Shown piece after piece: positions 7,951 through 10,617 of a DNA stretch of 10,617 nucleotides. The DNA comes from Phycisphaerae bacterium. Lineage in GTDB: Bacteria; Planctomycetota; Phycisphaerae; UBA1845; Fen-1342. A program made the translations under genes and the position numbers. The stretch lies in contig JALSRY010000494.1 of the NCBI GenBank assembly GCA_026984555.1, forward strand, positions 1 to 10,617. Reading direction: 5' to 3'. The stretch's first letter is position 1. Every line of letters begins with the position of its first letter. The notes under the pieces are model-generated. The model was not told where the DNA came from and searched no databases. It was given only the letters and a program-made list of their open reading frames with translations.

Positions 7951-7955
7951 GAATC

Positions 7956-8720
7956 ATGTCTACCCGTCTTGCCACGCGTATCGGGATGTCCGGGCTTGCT
8001 TTGCTTTGCACGCTTGCGTTTGCGGCGAACGTGCAGGCGGACCTGCCTGATGTCGTGTTCGAAATCACCGCGGACGCCGGTCCGATCAGCGTCACCATTC
8101 CGATCATGTCGGAATGGGGCGATTACGATCCGGCCACACAGACTTGGACCTGGAGCCTGTCCGACTCGATGAACTTCGAGTACGAAGACGGCACGATCCT
8201 GGGAACCCTGTCGCAGTTTGACGTGATGATCCGCGAGGATCCCGAGGTGAACCTCAACTTTGCGGTCCAGTCCGGCCAGAGCGCGACGCATTTCCATATC
8301 GCGTCCGAGCTGCTGACCTTCGCTCCGATCACCAACCCGACCGGTACGGCGTCGGCGGCGATGACGATCTCGGACCAGGACGGCACGGGCGCTCAGCTCG
8401 TCGGCGCTGGTCCGAACGGCGGCGCTTACCTGGCCCAGTACAACGGCTGGGCGGGCGACCCGGTCAACGGCCCCAGCGGGACGACTTTCCACGAGGGCAT
8501 CCAGGCGATCAATGCCGATCCTTGGCTTTCGGCGGATGATTCGACGAACCAGGACTGGACACCGATCAGCGAGACCGTCGACAGCATGAGCGCGCTCATC
8601 AGCTTCGACCTCTCGGCCAACGATCTCGCCAGTGGAACCAGCCACTTCGAGATCGTTCCCGAGCCCGCGGCCCTGAGCCTGCTCGTCGTCGGAGCCTTGG
8701 CTCTGCTTCGTCGCCGGTAA
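7956..8720 (+). CDS. PEP-CTERM exported protein, array paralog 1
   Basis: This 254-residue protein has a signal peptide (residues 1-28, hydrophobic core LALLCTLAFAA, likely cleavage VQA|D). The C-terminal sorting signal VPEPAALSLLVVGALALLRRR starts at 234: a PEP motif, a hydrophobic helix and a terminal Arg cluster. This is the tail recognised by exosortases in Gram-negative bacteria, where substrates are exported and linked to extracellular polysaccharide. The core of about 205 residues has no cysteine and looks beta-rich. Segments shared with the two downstream paralogs are YDPATQTWTW, SAAMTISDQDGTGAQLVGAG, PNGGAYLAQYNG, GTTFHEGIQAI and SANDLASGTSHFEIVPEP. I do not recognise the core as a named domain. 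It is first behind the strong promoter, with an AGGAGG-type ribosome site, and is probably highly expressed. Confidence 0.9.
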   Translation: MSTRLATRIGMSGLALLCTLAFAANVQADLPDVVFEITADAGPISVTIPIMSEWGDYDPATQTWTWSLSDSMNFEYEDGTILGTLSQFDVMIREDPEVNLNFAVQSGQSATHFHIASELLTFAPITNPTGTASAAMTISDQDGTGAQLVGAGPNGGAYLAQYNGWAGDPVNGPSGTTFHEGIQAINADPWLSADDSTNQDWTPISETVDSMSALISFDLSANDLASGTSHFEIVPEPAALSLLVVGALALLRRR

Positions 8721-8734
8721 GTGAAACCTCGCCA

Positions 8735-8782
8735 GCCCGCAGCGGCCTCCCGCCTGGGAGTGCTGGAGGCTGCTACGCGGGC
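8735..8782 (+). terminator. Long hairpin after PEP-CTERM gene 1 (terminator or RNA stabiliser)
   Basis: GCCCGC-AGCGGCCTCC (8735-8750) pairs with GGAGGCTGCT (8765-8774) and GCGGGC (8777-8782), giving a 16-bp stem with one G-T pair, a 2-base bulge and a 14-base loop, beginning 15 bases after the stop. There is no T-run, so a role in RNA stability or partial termination is as likely as full termination. Confidence 0.55.
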
Positions 8783-8787
8783 GCGTT

Positions 8788-8810
8788 CGCAACCGGCGAC
8801 TCCGGTTGCG
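8788..8810 (+). other. Perfect 9-bp hairpin between PEP-CTERM genes 1 and 2
   Basis: CGCAACCGG (8788-8796), loop CGACT, CCGGTTGCG (8802-8810). It lies five bases after the preceding large hairpin, so the intercistronic RNA would carry two stacked stems. No T-run follows. Confidence 0.55.
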
Positions 8811-8880
8811 TGCGGGGCTGTCGATAGAAGCGTTTGATGACGAAGGGCACGGCGTCGTTTGCGATGCGGTCCCTCTTGGG

Positions 8881-8890
8881 AGAGGAGAGA
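8881..8890 (+). promoter_or_regulatory. Ribosome binding site of PEP-CTERM gene 2
   Basis: AGAGGAGAGA precedes ATC and ATG 8894, with AGGAG 6 bases from the start. It selects ATG 8894 over in-frame ATG 8837. CCTCT at 8872-8876 could pair with AGAGG at 8881-8885 around loop TGGG and partly hide the site. Confidence 0.7.
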
Positions 8891-8893
8891 ATC

Positions 8894-9631
8894 ATGGAGA
8901 AAACGCGGATACCCCGGGTATCGCGGGCACTCGTGATGGGGGCGGTGCTGCTGTCGCTCAGCTCGCTGGCATTTGCCGGAAGTGTCTCCGACACGTTTTT
9001 CCGGATCGAAGTGGACAACGGCGTCGAGAGCGCCAGCTTCGAGGTCGATTCGACCAGCCCGTTTGTGAACTACGATCCCGGCACCAGTACGTGGTCGTGG
9101 AACAGCGCCGGGCAGTTCATCGACCTCGGCAACGTCGCGTCGCTCGATCAGGCCAACCTGATGATCGTGGGCGACCCGCAGATTTCGATGGGCTTCGCCT
9201 TGACGGCCGGTGCCCTCGATACCACCGTCACGATCACCAGCGCCGTGTTGAGCTATGCCGCGATCGGCAACGCTTCCGGCGTGGCTTCTACCGCGATGAC
9301 CGTGACCGACAACAACGCGGATGGTGCGACGCTCACCGGAGCCGGGCCGAACGGCGGGGCGTATGTCGCCACGTACAACACACCGCCCGGAACCATTTTC
9401 AGCGAACTGATCGGCGCGATCAGTAGTGGTGCGGGCGGTTCGGCGAGTGAAAACGCCAACACAGGTGGCTTTGTTCCGATCGCGGGTACCGTATCGAGCA
9501 TGGTTGCCCAGTACACGTTCGTAATCAGCGCCGGGGATCAGGCGAGCGGAACGAGCAATTTCGTGATCGTTCCCGAACCCGCCTCCCTCATGCTGTTGGC
9601 CGTCGGCTTGGTTTTCTGTCGCCGCCGGTAG
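8894..9631 (+). CDS. PEP-CTERM exported protein, array paralog 2
   Basis: The protein has 245 residues from ATG 8894, chosen because it follows AGGAG by 6 bases and puts the signal peptide at the N-terminus (residues 1-28, LVMGAVLLSLSSLAFA|G). The sorting tail VPEPASLMLLAVGLVFCRRR starts at 226; its only cysteine sits beside the Arg cluster. The core matches paralog 1 in order: DTFFRIEVDNG, YDPGTSTWSW, VASTAMTVTDNNADGATLTG, PNGGAYVATYN, GTIFSELIGAI and ISAGDQASGTSNFVIVPEP, with a Gly/Ser/Asn-rich loop (SSGAGGSASENANTGG) where paralog 1 has a Trp-containing insert. It is likely exported and processed like paralog 1. No promoter was found in the 173-base gap, so it may depend on read-through past the hairpins. 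Core function is unknown. Confidence 0.9.
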   Translation: MEKTRIPRVSRALVMGAVLLSLSSLAFAGSVSDTFFRIEVDNGVESASFEVDSTSPFVNYDPGTSTWSWNSAGQFIDLGNVASLDQANLMIVGDPQISMGFALTAGALDTTVTITSAVLSYAAIGNASGVASTAMTVTDNNADGATLTGAGPNGGAYVATYNTPPGTIFSELIGAISSGAGGSASENANTGGFVPIAGTVSSMVAQYTFVISAGDQASGTSNFVIVPEPASLMLLAVGLVFCRRR

Positions 9632-9648
9632 TTGAAACGTAGTCCACC

Positions 9649-9694
9649 GGCCCGTGCGGCGGCGGTCAAGTGACTGACCTGCGTCGCGCGGGCT
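9649..9694 (+). terminator. Strong imperfect hairpin after PEP-CTERM gene 2, probable terminator
   Basis: Arms 9649-9668 and 9675-9694 pair over 20 positions with two adjacent mismatches and three G-T pairs, around loop AGTGAC. The top of the stem is GGTCA/TGACC. It is followed by GTTTCT, a weak T-tract, so it is the best intrinsic-terminator candidate in the window, though a leaky one. Confidence 0.6.
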
Positions 9695-9710
9695 GTTTCT
9701 AAGACAGATA

Positions 9711-9740
9711 TCCGTTTCCCATGTACGAGTGCGAAACGGA
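9711..9740 (+). promoter_or_regulatory. Perfect 8-base inverted repeat upstream of PEP-CTERM gene 3
   Basis: TCCGTTTC (9711-9718) and GAAACGGA (9733-9740) flank 14 bases and end 6 bases before the ribosome site. It could be a leader hairpin affecting translation or a dyad operator; a loop ATG at 9721 opens a different frame and is not a gene start I support. Confidence 0.45.
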
Positions 9741-9746
9741 CCTGCT

Positions 9747-9753
9747 GGAGGGG
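9747..9753 (+). promoter_or_regulatory. Shine-Dalgarno site of PEP-CTERM gene 3
   Basis: GGAGGGG lies 7 bases before ATG 9761 and supports that start. Confidence 0.8.
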
Positions 9754-9760
9754 TGTCACG

Positions 9761-10573
9761 ATGACACGGAGAACATCGCTAGCTTCCATCGGCCGGTGTC
9801 TGATCCAGGCCGCGCCAGCGATTCTGGTCGCATTCGCGCTGGTGGCGGTCGCGGGGGTCGCCCGCGGCGATATTTCCCCCACCATCTTTTCGCTCACGGC
9901 CGCGAACGATGCGGGCAGCGGCTCGCTGGCGTTCGACATTTCCGAGGGGAGCTGGGATCCGGTCTCGGGGCAGTACACCTGGTCGCTCGGCGCACCGATG
10001 GATATCGTTGACGATGGGGATCCCGGTGTCGTCGTCGCATCGCTCGACAGCGCGACGCTGACCATCGAAACCAATCCCACACCGTCCATCATGCTGAGCG
10101 TCGGCACGAGCGCGGGGGATTCGAACACGAATTTTTACATGGATTCGGCCGTCGTGAGTTTTCCGACGATCCCGGCGCCCGCGGCCGAGGGGCGGTTCGG
10201 GGCCACGGCGCAGCTATGGGATACGGGCTTCGACGGCGCTTACCTCGTCGGTCTCGACGGTAGCGGCGTGGGAGCGCTTCAGTCGTACTACAACGGAGCC
10301 GCCCCCGGTGGCACGCGGTTCAGCCACCTGATCGGCGCGATCGTTGTCGGTGCCGGCGGCAGCGGCAACGGCTCGCAGAACTTCCCCTCGACGGGGTACG
10401 CAAGCATCGGCACGGCACTCGGCGATATCAGCGTACACGGCGCGTACGTGATTTCCGCCGGCGACCGCGCGACCAGTACGATGTCGTTCGGGATCGTTCC
10501 CGAGCCGTCGATGCTGCTGATGGTCTTGATTGCGGGGGCGGCGCTTCCGGTCAGGGCGTTGCGGCGTCGCTGA
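9761..10573 (+). CDS. PEP-CTERM exported protein, array paralog 3
   Basis: This is a 270-residue protein. The signal peptide (about 1-36) has a basic start (MTRRTS) and a long hydrophobic core (AAPAILVAFALVAVAGVA), with probable cleavage ARG|D. The sorting tail VPEPSMLLMVLIAGAALPVRALRRR begins at 246 and is longer than in the siblings, with an Arg and a Pro inside the end of the hydrophobic stretch. The core keeps the family order (PTIFSLTAAN, WDPVSGQYTW, FDGAYLVGLDG, GTRFSHLIGAIVVGAGGSG, VISAGDRATSTMSFGIVPEP) but is the most diverged; the ASGTS box has become ATSTM and the N-terminal acidic stretch DIVDDGDPG is its own. It is separated from paralog 2 by a terminator-like hairpin and an inverted repeat, so it may be separately or weakly expressed. 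Core function is unknown. Confidence 0.9.
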   Translation: MTRRTSLASIGRCLIQAAPAILVAFALVAVAGVARGDISPTIFSLTAANDAGSGSLAFDISEGSWDPVSGQYTWSLGAPMDIVDDGDPGVVVASLDSATLTIETNPTPSIMLSVGTSAGDSNTNFYMDSAVVSFPTIPAPAAEGRFGATAQLWDTGFDGAYLVGLDGSGVGALQSYYNGAAPGGTRFSHLIGAIVVGAGGSGNGSQNFPSTGYASIGTALGDISVHGAYVISAGDRATSTMSFGIVPEPSMLLMVLIAGAALPVRALRRR

Positions 10574-10617
10574 GCAGTCCCGGCCGGGAGCTTCGCCTGA
10601 GAGCCGAGGCCACGCCG
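10574..10617. other. Start of 3' flank of PEP-CTERM gene 3
   Basis: The last 44 bases include the 10-base palindrome CCCGGCCGGG (10580-10589). Too little is visible to say whether a hairpin like those after genes 1 and 2 is present, or whether a fourth paralog follows. Confidence 0.3.

Larger units (their letters stand above)
7648..7955. other. 308-base non-coding region before the PEP-CTERM array
   Basis: No gene is supported here. From 5' to 3' it holds: a small CGCG-TTTC-CGCG hairpin and a T6 run (7715-7720) with only weak pairing before it, so at best a poor terminator for the PilZ gene; a 14-bp imperfect hairpin at 7776-7806; an AT-rich tract and sigma-70-type promoter at 7841-7884; and an untranslated leader of about 65-70 bases ending in a strong ribosome site. 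Confidence 0.65.
7956..10573 (+). repeat. Tandem array of three diverged PEP-CTERM paralogs
   Basis: Three consecutive same-strand genes encode proteins of 254, 245 and 270 residues with the same order of shared segments (xFxI start, DPxTxTWxW, a GxxLxGxxxxGAYL block, a GTxFxxLIGAI block, SAxDxASGTSxFxIVPEP). Similarity is clear at the protein level but patchy in DNA, so the duplications are old. Paralogs 2 and 3 share extra features (LIGAI, gapless ISAGD) that 1 lacks. Confidence 0.85.

Noticed and set aside
7956..10573. Three similar genes as insertion-sequence or recombination products
   Set aside because: No transposase, terminal repeats or target duplications are visible; ordinary old tandem duplication explains them.

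Overview
This window is GC-rich and densely coded. All nine genes I support lie on the + strand. The suggested source is a member of the Planctomycetota (PVC superphylum), possibly Phycisphaerae-like. The grounds are three secreted proteins with PEP-CTERM sorting tails, a Gre transcript-cleavage module on a very long N-terminal extension (an architecture I know from chlamydial GreA), a large VWA/glutamine-amidotransferase-like membrane protein of a type common in planctomycetes, and an NHL-repeat lipoprotein. This placement comes from protein style, not from a marker gene.

Layout. Bases 1-1214 hold the end of a thioredoxin-fold protein, overlapped by ATGA with a lipoprotein made of about six NHL repeats. 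Bases 1321-4365 encode a membrane protein of about 1014 residues: two N-terminal membrane segments, a VWA domain with an intact metal site, a GATase1-like domain, a second VWA-like domain whose metal site has been replaced, and a C-terminal membrane segment with a charged tail. Bases 4420-6636 encode the 738-residue Gre-type protein. These four genes are close together and could be one transcription unit. A 90-residue basic/acidic small protein (6854-7126) and a PilZ-domain c-di-GMP receptor (7297-7647) follow, each behind its own non-coding gap.

The most distinctive part is 7841-10617. After a 308-base non-coding stretch there is an AT-rich element and a near-consensus sigma-70-type promoter (TTGACT, 17-base spacer, TATATT). 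It drives the first of three tandem, strongly diverged paralogs of about 245-270 residues. Each has a signal peptide, a shared beta-rich core and a VPEP-hydrophobic-Arg tail. The gaps between them carry long imperfect hairpins after genes 1 and 2 and a perfect 8-base inverted repeat just before gene 3. I see no good promoter in front of genes 2 or 3. I do not recognise the core as a named family. The array is my best candidate for an undescribed system: a set of exported surface or matrix proteins, processed by an exosortase encoded elsewhere and made in graded amounts. That functional reading is inference.

No rRNA, tRNA, CRISPR array, insertion sequence or phage gene was seen.
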